Shown: piece after piece, positions 45,287 to 54,149 of the stretch
How the letters are laid out: each line of letters starts with the position of its first letter
How positions within the stretch are numbered: the first letter of the stretch is position 1
From: Blastococcus sp. CT_GayMR19
Lineage (GTDB): Bacteria; Actinomycetota; Actinomycetes; Mycobacteriales; Geodermatophilaceae
Direction of reading: 5' to 3'
DNA length: 64,000 nucleotides
NCBI RefSeq assembly: GCF_004570385.1
Contig: NZ_SPQL01000009.1
Coordinates: forward strand, 1 to 64,000
Position numbers and translations under genes: made by a program
Notes under the pieces: generated by a model
Databases searched by the model: none
What the model was told of the DNA's origin: nothing
The model's input: only the letters and a program-made list of their open reading frames with translations

Positions 45287-45645
45287 ATGGATCGGGACCA
45301 GCTGGTCGCCTACTGCCTCGGCAAGCCGGGCGCCGAGGAGACCTATCCCTGGGGTGAGGGGGAGCTGGTCGCGAAGGTGGGCGGCAAGGGGTTCGCCTTC
45401 ATCGGCCTGGACGGCGGCCGGTCAGCGTGAAGTGCGGCCGCGACGCCGCCGAGGCGGCCGAGTGGCTGGACCGCTACCCGAAGGCCGTCACCACGAGCCA
45501 CTACGTCGGACGGTACGGCTGGAACACCGTCGACTGGACCGGCCCGGTGCCCGACGACGACGTCCGCGAGCTGGTGGACGCCTCCTACGACGCCGCGGTC
45601 GCCGCGCTGCCCAAGAGCCGCCGTCCGCAGGGCCCGCCGGGCTGA
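45287..45645 (+). pseudogene. MmcQ/YjbR-family protein gene with a 1-base frameshift
   Basis: The first frame starts at ATG 45287 (DRDQLVAYCLGKPGAEETYP, then GELVAKVGGKGFAFIGLDGG) and stops at 45428-45430. The second frame continues the family without loss (VSVKCGRDAAEAAEWLDRYP, HYVGRYGWNTVDW). Adding one G near 45420 restores a single protein of about 119 aa with the CyaY-like MmcQ fold. No slippery heptamer is visible, so a deletion or a sequencing error is more likely than programmed frameshifting. Homologues are small putative DNA-binding proteins of unclear role. Confidence 0.8.
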
Positions 45646-45789
45646 CCGCGGCCGGCCGGGTCTGCCGGAGTCGTTCCGGCGTCCGGCGGTGTGAGCGGCG
45701 CAACCCGGCCACCCGGTATCGGAAGCAACAGCGCACCGGGTACGTTGCACCGGACGGATCCGACCTGCGCAGTGCGCAGCCGGGTTCGT

Positions 45790-45926
45790 TCGTGGAGGGG
45801 AGTATCCCTGCGCGGCGGAGTCGTCAATACGAGGTCCCACGACCTCCGGCCCCGCCGGTCGCCCGTTTCCGGGCGGCGGGAGAGACCTCCGGTCACTGAC
45901 GCAAGCCAGTCTCCGGAGGTAGTTGC
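45790..45926 (+). ncRNA. yybP-ykoY manganese riboswitch
   Basis: The conserved core is present: GGGGAGTA at 45797-45804 (loop 1) and GTCGTCAATACGAG at 45820-45833 (loop 3), as in known yybP-ykoY RNAs. A hairpin GAGGTC-CCAC-GACCTC (45831-45846) and a CGCCCG-TTTC-CGGGCG stem follow. The expression platform is ACCTCCGG (45885-45892), which can pair with CCGGAGGT (45913-45920), the ribosome-binding site 6 nt before the terC ATG. A second ACCTCCGG at 45842-45849 could compete. Mn2+ binding should free the site; direction of switching is from known family members. Confidence 0.87.
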
Positions 45927-47012
45927 ATGGACGTCCCCTTCTGGGCGTGGGCTCTCACGATCACCGCGATCGTCGGGATGCTGCTCGTCGATTTCCTCGG
46001 CCACGTGCGCAGACCGCACGCGCCGTCCCTGCGCGAATCGGCCGTCTGGTCGGCGCTCTACGTGGGCATCGCGGTCGCGTTCGGCCTGCTGATCCTCTGG
46101 TTCTACGGGCCCGAATACGGCGGCGAGTACTTCGCCGGCTACATCACCGAGAAGAGCCTCTCGGTGGACAACCTCTTCGTCTTCGTGCTGATCATGGCCG
46201 GCTTCGGGGTGCCCCGGCAGCTGCAGCAGAAGGTGCTGCTCTTCGGGATCACGTTCGCGCTCGTGCTGCGGACGATCTTCATCCTGGTCGGCGCCGCGGC
46301 CATCGAGAACTTCAGCTGGGTCTTCTACCTCTTCGGCGCGATCCTCCTGTCCACCGCCTGGGCGCAGGCGCGCAGCGGTGGGCACAGCGGCGACGAGGAC
46401 TACCAGGAGAACGCCGTCCTGCGGTTGACCCGCAGGGTCCTGCCGACGACGCAGGAGTACCACTCCGACCGCATGACCGTCCGCCTCGGCGGGCGCCGGT
46501 TCATCACGCCGCTCGCCGTCGCCCTGATCGCGATCGGCACGGCCGACGTGATCTTCGCCGTCGACTCGATCCCGGCGATCTTCGGCCTGACCCAGGAGAC
46601 CTACCTGGTCTTCGCGGCCAACGCGTTCTCGCTGCTGGGGCTGCGTCAGCTGTTCTTCCTCATCGACGGCCTGCTCGACCGGCTCGTCTACCTGGCCTAC
46701 GGGCTGGCCGTGATCCTCGGCTTCATCGGCGCGAAGCTGGTCATCCACGCCCTGCACACCAACGAGCTGCCCTTCGTCAACGGCGGGCAGCACGTGACGG
46801 GCATCCCGGAGATCCCGACCTGGCTCTCGCTGGCCGTCATCCTCGGCACGCTGCTGATCACCACGGTGGCCAGCCTGGCGAAGAGCCGCCGGGACCGTGC
46901 GGGCCACTCGCCCGCGGCCCCGGGCGACCTCCAGGCCGACCCTGTCCACCCGTCCACGACCGCTCCGACGACGATGTCGGCCGAACCCGTCGGGGCGCCC
47001 TCGTCCCGCTGA
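45927..47012 (+). CDS. TerC/Alx-family membrane protein, riboswitch-controlled
   Basis: Polytopic membrane protein of 361 aa with about seven to nine hydrophobic segments. The family motifs SVDNLFVFVLIMA and GTADVIFAVDSIPAIFGLT carry the paired acidic residues thought to bind a metal ion; FVNGGQHVTGIPEIP is typical near the C-terminus. TerC/Alx proteins act in Mn2+ export or metalation of secreted enzymes. The riboswitch leader makes a Mn2+ role likely here. The C-terminal tail (about 50 residues) is hydrophilic and Pro-rich. A terminator follows. Confidence 0.92.
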   Translation: MDVPFWAWALTITAIVGMLLVDFLGHVRRPHAPSLRESAVWSALYVGIAVAFGLLILWFYGPEYGGEYFAGYITEKSLSVDNLFVFVLIMAGFGVPRQLQQKVLLFGITFALVLRTIFILVGAAAIENFSWVFYLFGAILLSTAWAQARSGGHSGDEDYQENAVLRLTRRVLPTTQEYHSDRMTVRLGGRRFITPLAVALIAIGTADVIFAVDSIPAIFGLTQETYLVFAANAFSLLGLRQLFFLIDGLLDRLVYLAYGLAVILGFIGAKLVIHALHTNELPFVNGGQHVTGIPEIPTWLSLAVILGTLLITTVASLAKSRRDRAGHSPAAPGDLQADPVHPSTTAPTTMSAEPVGAPSSR

Positions 47013-47017
47013 TCCAC

Positions 47018-47056
47018 GGGCTGCCGGCGCCGGTTCCGCGCCGGTGCCGGCAGCCC
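47018..47056 (+). terminator. terminator between the two TerC genes
   Basis: GGGCTGCCGGCGCCGG (47018-47033) pairs with CCGGTGCCGGCAGCCC (47041-47056) with a single G-U pair and a 7-nt loop, 5 bp after the first terC stop. It suggests that the two genes are transcribed separately. Confidence 0.88.
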
Positions 47057-47137
47057 GCGCACCACCGCAGCACCCCATCCATCCACCGGCTCTCGGCCCC
47101 GAGCGGGACCAGGGCACCGCCCGTAAAGTGAGGCTCC

Positions 47138-48232
47138 GTGGAGCTCCCCGTCTGGTTCGAGATCGCGACGTTCGTAGGGCTCACGCTCCTGCTGCTCGCC
47201 GACCTCGCCCTCGTCGTCCGCCGCCCGCACGAGCCCTCCATGAAGGAGGCGGGCCTGTGGGTCGGCTTCTACGTGAGCCTGGCGCTGATCTTCGGGCTGG
47301 TGATCCTCGCGGTCACCAACGCGCAGTTCGCGACGGAGTTCTACGCCGGCTGGCTGACCGAGTACAGCCTGTCGGTGGACAACCTCTTCGTCTTCGTGAT
47401 CATCATGGCGCGCTTCCGGGTGCCGCGGTACCTCCAGCAGGAGGCCCTGATGGTCGGCATCATCATCGCGCTGATCCTCCGCGGCATCTTCATCCTGGCC
47501 GGTGCGGCGCTGATCTCCCGCTTCACCTGGGTGTTCTACATCTTCGGCGCATTCCTCATCTACACCGCCATCAACCTCCTCAAGCACCGCGGGGAGGAGG
47601 ACGACTTCGAGGAGAACGCGTTCATCCGGCGGATGCGCAAGATCCTTCCGATCTCCCAGGACTTCCACGGCGCCAAGATCCGGGTCACTGAGAACGGCAA
47701 GAAGCTGTGGACGCCGATGATCATCGTCTTCCTGGCGCTCGGGACGACGGACCTGATCTTCGCCCTCGACAGCATCCCGGCGATCTTCGGGCTGACCCGC
47801 GAGCCGTTCATCGTCTTCACGGCGAACGTCTTCGCACTGATGGGCCTGCGGCAGCTCTACTTCCTGCTCGGTGGCCTGCTCAAGCGGCTGGTCTACCTGT
47901 CGATCGGGCTCTCGGTCATCCTCGCCTTCATCGGCGTGAAGCTGATCATGGAGGCCTTGCACGAGAACACGCTGCCGTTCATCAACGGCGGCGAGCACAT
48001 CGACGCCGTCCCGACCATCCCGATCTGGCTGTCGCTGAGCATCATCCTGGGCACGCTGGTGATCGCCACGGTGGCCAGCCTGGTGAAGACCAAGGGTCAG
48101 ATGATCAGCGTGGACGAGCCGGTCGTGACGCCCGAGGAGGCGGAGAAGATCCCGTCCCGGGGGCCGGAGGCGCTGGCCGAGGCCGAGCCGCGGCTCGAGG
48201 ACGAGACCGACGAGGAGCGCTCCCGGCGCTGA
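47138..48232 (+). CDS. TerC/Alx-family membrane protein, second paralogue
   Basis: 364 aa, clearly related to the upstream protein (SVDNLFVFVIIMA, GTTDLIFALDSIPAIFGLT, FINGGEHIDAVPTIPIW) but with a different loop (LKHRGEEDDFEENAFIRRMRK) and a long acidic C-terminal tail of about 45 residues. There is no riboswitch before it; TAAAGT at 47124-47129 lies 8 nt before the GTG at 47138, so it has its own, probably leaderless, promoter. The tandem pair may separate Mn2+-induced from constitutive function. Confidence 0.92.
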   Translation: MELPVWFEIATFVGLTLLLLADLALVVRRPHEPSMKEAGLWVGFYVSLALIFGLVILAVTNAQFATEFYAGWLTEYSLSVDNLFVFVIIMARFRVPRYLQQEALMVGIIIALILRGIFILAGAALISRFTWVFYIFGAFLIYTAINLLKHRGEEDDFEENAFIRRMRKILPISQDFHGAKIRVTENGKKLWTPMIIVFLALGTTDLIFALDSIPAIFGLTREPFIVFTANVFALMGLRQLYFLLGGLLKRLVYLSIGLSVILAFIGVKLIMEALHENTLPFINGGEHIDAVPTIPIWLSLSIILGTLVIATVASLVKTKGQMISVDEPVVTPEEAEKIPSRGPEALAEAEPRLEDETDEERSRR

Positions 48233-48284
48233 CCCGGTGCCGGCGTCGGAACAGACCCCACCGGGCGGCGGTTGACCGCATCTC

Positions 48285-49607
48285 GTGGGCCCCTCCTCCG
48301 ACGCCGGCCGCGTCGCCGCGCTCGTCGGGCTGCTGTTCGGCCTCGCCGGCATGGGCAGTGCGGCCGTCGCCGTCACCCTGCCCGAGATCGCGGCCGATCT
48401 CGGCCTGACGACCGGCGGCGCGTCCTGGGCGATCAGCCTCTACGCCCTGATGCTGGCGGTCGCGACCGCCGTCTACGGCCGGGTCGCCGACCTCGCCGGG
48501 ATCCGGCTGCCGCTGCTCGTCGGCGTCGGGCTGATGACCGGCGGGGCGGTGCTCGGTGCGTTCGCCCCGTCGTTCGAGGTCCTGCTCGGCGCCCGGCTGC
48601 TGCAGGGGCTCGGTGCCGCCGCCGTGCCCACGCTCGGCATGGCCATCGTGAGCGCCCGGTACGAGGGGACCGTCCGCACCTCGGCGCTGGGCCGGGTCGC
48701 CGGCATGGCCGCCGCGGTCAGCGCGCTGGGCCCCCTGGCCGGCGGGCTCGTCGCCGACCTCGTCGGCTGGCGGGCGGTCGTCGCCCTGCCGGCCCTCGGG
48801 CTCATGGTCGTCCCGGCGCTGTGGCGAGCGGTCCCGTCGCAGGGCACCGGGGCGCGCCTGGACGTCCTCGGCGCGGTGCTGGTCGCCGGCACGGCCGCCG
48901 GGCTGGTGCTGCTCGTCCAGTCACCGGCCGGGGGAGCCGCCGTCGCCACCGCGGGCGCCGTCCTGCTGGGCCTGGGCGTCCCCGCCGTCGCGGCCCGCGT
49001 CCGGCGCCGGCCGGAGGGGTTCCTGCCGACGGCGGTTCTCCACGAGCCGGTCGTCGTGCGCAGCGCCCTCGCGGCATCCGCGGTCCCGGCGGCCTGGTTC
49101 GCCCTGCTCATCGCCGTCCCCGCGGTGCTCGCCGCCGAAGGGTGGACGCCGCTGCAGGTCGGGCTGGCGCTGGTCCCGAGCGCGGTCACCGGCTTCCTCG
49201 CGCCGCGGCTGGCCGGGCCGCTGCTGGCCCGGCTCCGGCCGGCCCGGTCGCTCGTCGCCTCCGGGATCACCGCCGCCGTCGCGCTCGGCGTCGCCGCCCT
49301 CGGGGCAGCCGTCGGATCGGCCCCGGTCCTGGTCACCGCCGTCGTCCTGGTGACCTTCGCCTTCGGCCTGGGCCAGCCGGCGCTGATGGCGGCCGTCGGC
49401 GGGGCCGTGCCGCCCGACGTGCGGGGTGTCGCGCTCGGCATCGCCACGCTGGTGTTCCTCGTGGGCGGCGGCGTCGGGTCCGCCGTCGTCGGCGGGGTCG
49501 GGGAGGTGCTCGGCCTGGACCGCAGCCTGCTGCTCCTCGCGGCGCTGCCGCTCGCCGGCTGCCTGGCGCTCGTGGGCACGATCCGGGCGGAGCAGGTCGG
49601 GTCCTGA
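48285..49607 (+). CDS. MFS transporter (DHA2-like)
   Basis: Integral membrane transporter of 440 aa with about 13-14 hydrophobic segments. Motif A appears in YGRVADLAGIRLPLLVG, and the segment with VGWRAVVALPALGL is typical of drug:H+ antiporters of the 14-helix group. The substrate is unknown. The GTG at 48285 lies 53 bp after the TerC stop. A comparable MFS gene follows uvrB in M. tuberculosis (Rv1634), so this placement is conserved. Confidence 0.85.
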   Translation: MGPSSDAGRVAALVGLLFGLAGMGSAAVAVTLPEIAADLGLTTGGASWAISLYALMLAVATAVYGRVADLAGIRLPLLVGVGLMTGGAVLGAFAPSFEVLLGARLLQGLGAAAVPTLGMAIVSARYEGTVRTSALGRVAGMAAAVSALGPLAGGLVADLVGWRAVVALPALGLMVVPALWRAVPSQGTGARLDVLGAVLVAGTAAGLVLLVQSPAGGAAVATAGAVLLGLGVPAVAARVRRRPEGFLPTAVLHEPVVVRSALAASAVPAAWFALLIAVPAVLAAEGWTPLQVGLALVPSAVTGFLAPRLAGPLLARLRPARSLVASGITAAVALGVAALGAAVGSAPVLVTAVVLVTFAFGLGQPALMAAVGGAVPPDVRGVALGIATLVFLVGGGVGSAVVGGVGEVLGLDRSLLLLAALPLAGCLALVGTIRAEQVGS

Positions 49608-49665
49608 CCCCGGCGGCGGATCCCCGGGAACCCGGGCGTCCACGGCCCGGATAGCGTCGCCCCTC

Positions 49666-51729
49666 ATGCGGCCGAACGACCTCGAGCTCCTCCGGACGCC
49701 GGGAGTCCCGACCGTGTCGCCGGACGGCCGGATGGCCGTCGTGGCCGTCTCCCGCCTCGACCTCGACGCCGACGAGTACCGCAGCCAGCTGTGGGCGGTG
49801 CCCACCGACGGCTCGGCGCCGGCCCGGCCGATCACCTCCGGTGCCCGCGACACCGCGCCGGCCTTCTCGCCCGACGGCCGCTGGCTGGCCTACCTCGGGG
49901 CCGAGCCCGGCGGCCGGCCGCAGGTCCACCTGCTGCCCACGGCGGGCGGGCTCGCGCGCCGGTTGACCGGCCACCACCTCGGCGCCGGGACGCCGGTCTG
50001 GTCCCCGGACTCCCGCCGCCTCGCCTACACGGCCCGGGTGCCCGAGCCGGGCCGGTACGGCACGGTCGAGGGCGTCGGCCCCGCCGCCGAGCCGCCGCGG
50101 CTGATCACCACGCTGAAGTACCGGCTGGACGACGTCGGGTTCCTCGGCGACCGTCGCAGCCAGGTGTTCCTCCTCGACCTGCCCGCGGACTTCGAGGACG
50201 ACACCGCCCCCCTTCCCGAGCCGGTCCAGGTCACCGCCGGGGACGCCGACGCCGAGGACGTGGCCTGGCGCCCGGACGGCAGCGAGCTGGCCTTCGTGTC
50301 GGCGCGGCACGAGCGGGCCGACCGCGATCTCGTCCGGGACGTGTACGTCGTCCGGACCGACGGATCCGGCCTGCGGCGCGTGACCGGGTCCCGCGGCGAC
50401 TGCGCGCTGCCCGCCTTCACACCCGACGGGCGGACGCTCGTCGTCACGGCCGTGCCCGACCTCGGCCCCGACGGGCTCGACTTCGTCGCCCGGCAGGCGG
50501 TGCCCTGCCGCGTCGACGCCGTCGGCGGGCAGCTGGAGCCGCTGCTGGATCCCGCGCAGCACCACCGCGGGGACGAGACGCCGGCGACCGTCCTGGCCGA
50601 CGGCGCCGTGCTCGCCGGGGTGCAGCGACGAGGCGCGGTGGAGCTGCTGCGGGTGCCGCTGGACGGCAGCGAGCCGGAGGCGCTGGTGGACGGCCCGTTC
50701 ACGGTCCGGGGCTTCGCCGCCGCCGGGGGAGTGGTCGTCGCCTGCGTCGCCCACGACCGGTCCGCGGGGGAGCTGATCGCGATCACCCCGGGCCGCCGGC
50801 GGCTGCTCACGGCGTTCGGCCGCCCGCTGGGGGAGACCGACCGGGTGCACCGGACGGGGGAGCGCACGGCCACGGCACCCGACGGCTACCCGGTGCACGG
50901 CTGGGTGACCGTGCCGCCCGGCCCCGGGCCGCACCCCGTCCTGCTGACGGTGCACGGCGGCCCGTTCGCGCAGTACGGCTGGAGCCTCTTCGACGAGACG
51001 CAGGTCTACGTCTCGGCCGGGTACGCGGTCGTGCAGTGCAATCCGCGCGGTTCGTCGGGCTACGGGTCGGCGCACGGGCGGGTGATCCAGGGCGCGTGGG
51101 GCGAGCTCGACGCGGCCGACGTCCTCGCCTTCCTCGACGCGGCGCTCGACGACCCGGCCCTGGACGCCGGCCGGGTCGGGATCATGGGCGGCTCGTACGG
51201 CGGCTACCTGACGGCCCTGCTCCTCGGGCGGACGACCCGGTTCGCCGCGGCGATCAGCGAGCGCGCGTTCACCGACCCGGTCAGCTTCGTCGGGTCCTCC
51301 GACATCGGGTGGTGCTTCCCGGACGCGTACCTCGGCACGGACCCGGACCGGATCGCGGCCCAGAGTCCGATGGCCGCCGCGGGCGCGATCACCACGCCCA
51401 CGATGGTGATCCACGCCGAGGAGGACTGGCGCTGCCCCGTCGAACAGGGCGCCCGGTTGTACGTCGAGCTCAAGCGCCGCGGCGTCCCGACGGAACTGCT
51501 GCTCTTCCCGGGGGAGGGGCACGAACTGTCCCGTTCCGGGCGGCCGCGCCACCGGATGGCCCGCTTCGAGCACATCCTGCGGTGGTGGGCGCGCTGGCTG
51601 CCCACCCCCGACAACCCCGGGCCGGGAGGCGCCGAGCTGCCCGCCGGGCCGGCCCTGGACGCGGAGGCGACCTTCCCGGAGCCTGCCGGCGCGGAACCGC
51701 TCTCCGTGCGCGCCACCCGGGTGGAGTGA
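49666..51729 (+). CDS. S9-family peptidase (acylaminoacyl-peptidase/prolyl-oligopeptidase type)
   Basis: Cytosolic serine peptidase of 687 aa. An N-terminal beta-propeller of about 400 residues has repeated SPDGR/TPDGR motifs; the C-terminal alpha/beta domain has the oxyanion region LTVHGGPFAQYG, nucleophile Ser in GGSYGGYLTAL, Asp in HAEEDWRCPVEQG and His in GEGHELSRSG. It likely degrades small peptides. The ATG at 49666 has TAGCGT (49652-49657) 8 nt upstream; the in-frame region before it lies in the MFS gene. Confidence 0.93.
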   Translation: MRPNDLELLRTPGVPTVSPDGRMAVVAVSRLDLDADEYRSQLWAVPTDGSAPARPITSGARDTAPAFSPDGRWLAYLGAEPGGRPQVHLLPTAGGLARRLTGHHLGAGTPVWSPDSRRLAYTARVPEPGRYGTVEGVGPAAEPPRLITTLKYRLDDVGFLGDRRSQVFLLDLPADFEDDTAPLPEPVQVTAGDADAEDVAWRPDGSELAFVSARHERADRDLVRDVYVVRTDGSGLRRVTGSRGDCALPAFTPDGRTLVVTAVPDLGPDGLDFVARQAVPCRVDAVGGQLEPLLDPAQHHRGDETPATVLADGAVLAGVQRRGAVELLRVPLDGSEPEALVDGPFTVRGFAAAGGVVVACVAHDRSAGELIAITPGRRRLLTAFGRPLGETDRVHRTGERTATAPDGYPVHGWVTVPPGPGPHPVLLTVHGGPFAQYGWSLFDETQVYVSAGYAVVQCNPRGSSGYGSAHGRVIQGAWGELDAADVLAFLDAALDDPALDAGRVGIMGGSYGGYLTALLLGRTTRFAAAISERAFTDPVSFVGSSDIGWCFPDAYLGTDPDRIAAQSPMAAAGAITTPTMVIHAEEDWRCPVEQGARLYVELKRRGVPTELLLFPGEGHELSRSGRPRHRMARFEHILRWWARWLPTPDNPGPGGAELPAGPALDAEATFPEPAGAEPLSVRATRVE

Positions 51730-51742
51730 GCGGGGCCGGCCG

Positions 51743-52846
51743 GTGATCCCCGTCCTGAGCCGCCGGGCCCTCGGCCGGGCCACGCTGGCCCGTCAGCTGC
51801 TGCTGGACCGGGTCGGGCGGCCGGTGGACGAGGTGCTGGAGCACCTGGTCGGACTGCAGGCGCAGGTCCCGCTCGTGCCGCACCTGGCGCTGTGGGACCG
51901 GCTGGCCGGCTACGACCCCGGCGAGCTGGATCGGCTCATGACCTCCCGTCGGGTGGTCCGGACCCAGCTGATGCGGACGACGATCCACACGGTCACGGCC
52001 GCCGACGCGCTCGCCCTGCGCCCGTTGCTCCAGCCGGTGCTGAACCGGACGTTCGCGAGCACCTCGTGGGGGCAGCGGCTGCGCGGTCAGGACGTCGGCG
52101 CCGTGGTGGCGGAGGCCGCCGGGCTGCTGGCGGAGCGGCCGCTGGGCCGGGCGGCGCTGCAGCGGGAGCTGGCGCTGCGGCACCCTGGCCTGGACGCCGA
52201 GGCGGTCGCGTTCGGGGTCAGCTACTGGGTGCCGTGGGTGCAGCCGCCGCCCCGCGGGCTGTGGGGCGCGTCCGGCGCGGCGGTCATGACGACGGTCGAC
52301 GCGGAGCTCGGGCCCTCCACCGGCGCCCCGATGACCCCGGAGGACCTCGTGCACCGGTACCTGACCGCCTTCGGGCCGGCGACGGTCCGCGATGTCCAGG
52401 TCTGGTGCGGGCTGACGCGGTTGCGGGAGGTGGTCGAGCGGCTGGGTCCGCGGCTGCGGCGGTTCCGCGGCGAGGACGGCGCCGCGCTGGTCGACGTCCC
52501 CGGCGGGCCGCTGCCGGACCCGGACACCCCCGCACCGGTCCGCTTCCTCGCCGAGTACGACAACGCGCTGCTGTCCTACGCCGACCGGTCCCGGGTCGTC
52601 GAGGAGGGCGACCACGTCCTGCTGCAGGGCGGCTCCGGTGGCTGGACCGGCACGGTGCTCGTCGACGGGCGGATGCGGGCCACGTGGGCGGCCCGCCGGG
52701 ACGGCGACACCACCGTGCTCACCGTCCGGCCCTCGGTTCCCCTGCCGGCCGCCGACCGGACCGACGTGGCCGGCGAGGGCGGACGGCTGCTCGAGTTCCT
52801 CGCCCCGGGCCGGCTCCACGACGTCCGGTTGCTCGACAGCCGCTAG
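51743..52846 (+). CDS. winged-helix DNA-binding protein, HTH_42/AlkZ-like
   Basis: A 367-aa protein of the HTH_42 superfamily, whose members AlkZ and AlkX are DNA glycosylases that unhook interstrand crosslinks. The QxQ catalytic-type motif is in HLVGLQAQVPL near residue 34. Further family blocks are VVRTQLMRTTIHTV, GPATVRDVQVWCGLTRLREVV and LLPEYDNALL-like (FLAEYDNALLSYAD). Many such proteins have no tested activity, so glycosylase is inference. It starts 14 bp after the peptidase stop, probably in the same transcript. Confidence 0.85.
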   Translation: MIPVLSRRALGRATLARQLLLDRVGRPVDEVLEHLVGLQAQVPLVPHLALWDRLAGYDPGELDRLMTSRRVVRTQLMRTTIHTVTAADALALRPLLQPVLNRTFASTSWGQRLRGQDVGAVVAEAAGLLAERPLGRAALQRELALRHPGLDAEAVAFGVSYWVPWVQPPPRGLWGASGAAVMTTVDAELGPSTGAPMTPEDLVHRYLTAFGPATVRDVQVWCGLTRLREVVERLGPRLRRFRGEDGAALVDVPGGPLPDPDTPAPVRFLAEYDNALLSYADRSRVVEEGDHVLLQGGSGGWTGTVLVDGRMRATWAARRDGDTTVLTVRPSVPLPAADRTDVAGEGGRLLEFLAPGRLHDVRLLDSR

Positions 52847-52894
52847 CGTCGTCCTGCCCGTTCCGCATTCCCCGTCTCCGGAGGAGGTCGCCCC

Positions 52895-54109
52895 GTGGTG
52901 GAGCGCCGCTTGCCGCGCTGGTCCGAGCTGCGGGAACTCGCCCGGCCGCGGCCGCTCACCGGGGACTCGACCGACCGGCGGCTGGCCGCGGCGCCCACGG
53001 TGACGGACCTGCGCGAGATCGCGCGGCGGCGCGCGCCGCGGGCCGTCTTCGACTACACCGACGGCGCGGCCGGGGCGGAGATCAGCCTCCGCCGGTCGCG
53101 GGAGGCGTTCGAGCGGGTGGAGTTCTGCCCGAGCGTCCTGCGGGACGTCTCCGCCGTCGACACGTCGGCGCGGCTGCTCGGGGCTCCCTCGGCGCTGCCC
53201 CTGGCGTTCGCGCCGACCGGGTTCACCCGGCTCATGCACACCGAGGGGGAGACCGCGGTCGGCCGCGTCGCCGAGCGGGTCGGGATCCCCTACGCCCTGT
53301 CGACCATGGGCACCACCACTCTGGAGGACCTGGCGGCGGCGGCGCCGGGTGCGCGGAAGTGGTTCCAGCTCTATCTCTGGAAGGACCGGGAGGCCAGCGC
53401 CGCCCTCGTCGAGCGGGCCCGCGCCGCCGGCTACGAGGCGCTCGTGCTCACCGTGGACACCCCGGTCGCCGGACCCCGGCTGCGCGACGTGCGCAACGGG
53501 TTCACGATCCCCCCGGCCCTCACCCTGCGCACCGTGGCCAACGCCGCCGTCCATCCCCGGTGGTGGGTGGACCTGCTCACGACCCCGCCGCTCGAGTTCG
53601 CCTCGCTGCGCTCCTGGGAAGGCACCGTCGCCGAGCTCGTGGACCGCGTCTTCGAGCCGGCCGCGACGATCGCGGACGTCCGCGCGCTGCGCGAGACGTG
53701 GCGCGGCCCGCTGGTGGTGAAGGGCGTGCAGGGGGTGGCCGACGCCCGCGCGGTGGTCGACGCCGGCGCCGACGCCGTCCTCGTCTCCAACCACGGCGGC
53801 CGGCAGCTGGACCGCGCACCGACACCGCTCGAGCAGCTGCCTGCGATCGTGCAGGCGGTCGGTGACCGGGCCGAGGTCTACCTCGACGGCGGCGTCCTCG
53901 ACGGCGCCGACGTCGTCGCCGCCGTGGCCATGGGCGCCCGTGCCTGCCTGGTCGGGCGGGCCTATCTCTACGGGCTGATGGCCGGCGGCGAACGGGGCGT
54001 GCAGCGGGCGGCCGACATCCTCGCCAAGGAGGTGGCCCGCACGATGCAGCTGCTCGGCGTCACCTCGGTCGCGGAGCTGACCCCGGACCGGGTGCGCCTC
54101 CGCTCCTGA
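52895..54109 (+). CDS. FMN-dependent alpha-hydroxy-acid oxidase/dehydrogenase
   Basis: Flavoenzyme of the LldD/glycolate-oxidase family, 404 aa, TIM barrel. It has FDYTDGAAGAE at the start of the barrel, LAFAPTGFTRLMHTEGE, the flavin-contact segment LVVKGVQGVADARAVVDAG and the catalytic block VSNHGGRQLDRAPT (His and Arg of the active site). It oxidises an L-2-hydroxy acid such as lactate; the true substrate is unknown. It begins at GTG 52895; GTG 52898 is an alternative. GGAGGAG lies about 10 nt upstream. Confidence 0.92.
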   Translation: MVERRLPRWSELRELARPRPLTGDSTDRRLAAAPTVTDLREIARRRAPRAVFDYTDGAAGAEISLRRSREAFERVEFCPSVLRDVSAVDTSARLLGAPSALPLAFAPTGFTRLMHTEGETAVGRVAERVGIPYALSTMGTTTLEDLAAAAPGARKWFQLYLWKDREASAALVERARAAGYEALVLTVDTPVAGPRLRDVRNGFTIPPALTLRTVANAAVHPRWWVDLLTTPPLEFASLRSWEGTVAELVDRVFEPAATIADVRALRETWRGPLVVKGVQGVADARAVVDAGADAVLVSNHGGRQLDRAPTPLEQLPAIVQAVGDRAEVYLDGGVLDGADVVAAVAMGARACLVGRAYLYGLMAGGERGVQRAADILAKEVARTMQLLGVTSVAELTPDRVRLRS

Positions 54110-54149
54110 GGTCATTGCCCCTGGGACCGGCGAGTTCCTAGGGTGCGCC

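Noticed and set aside
45410-45432. Programmed -1 frameshifting in the MmcQ gene
   Set aside because: No X XXY YYZ slippery heptamer or downstream pseudoknot is evident; a 1-base loss or sequencing error explains it better.
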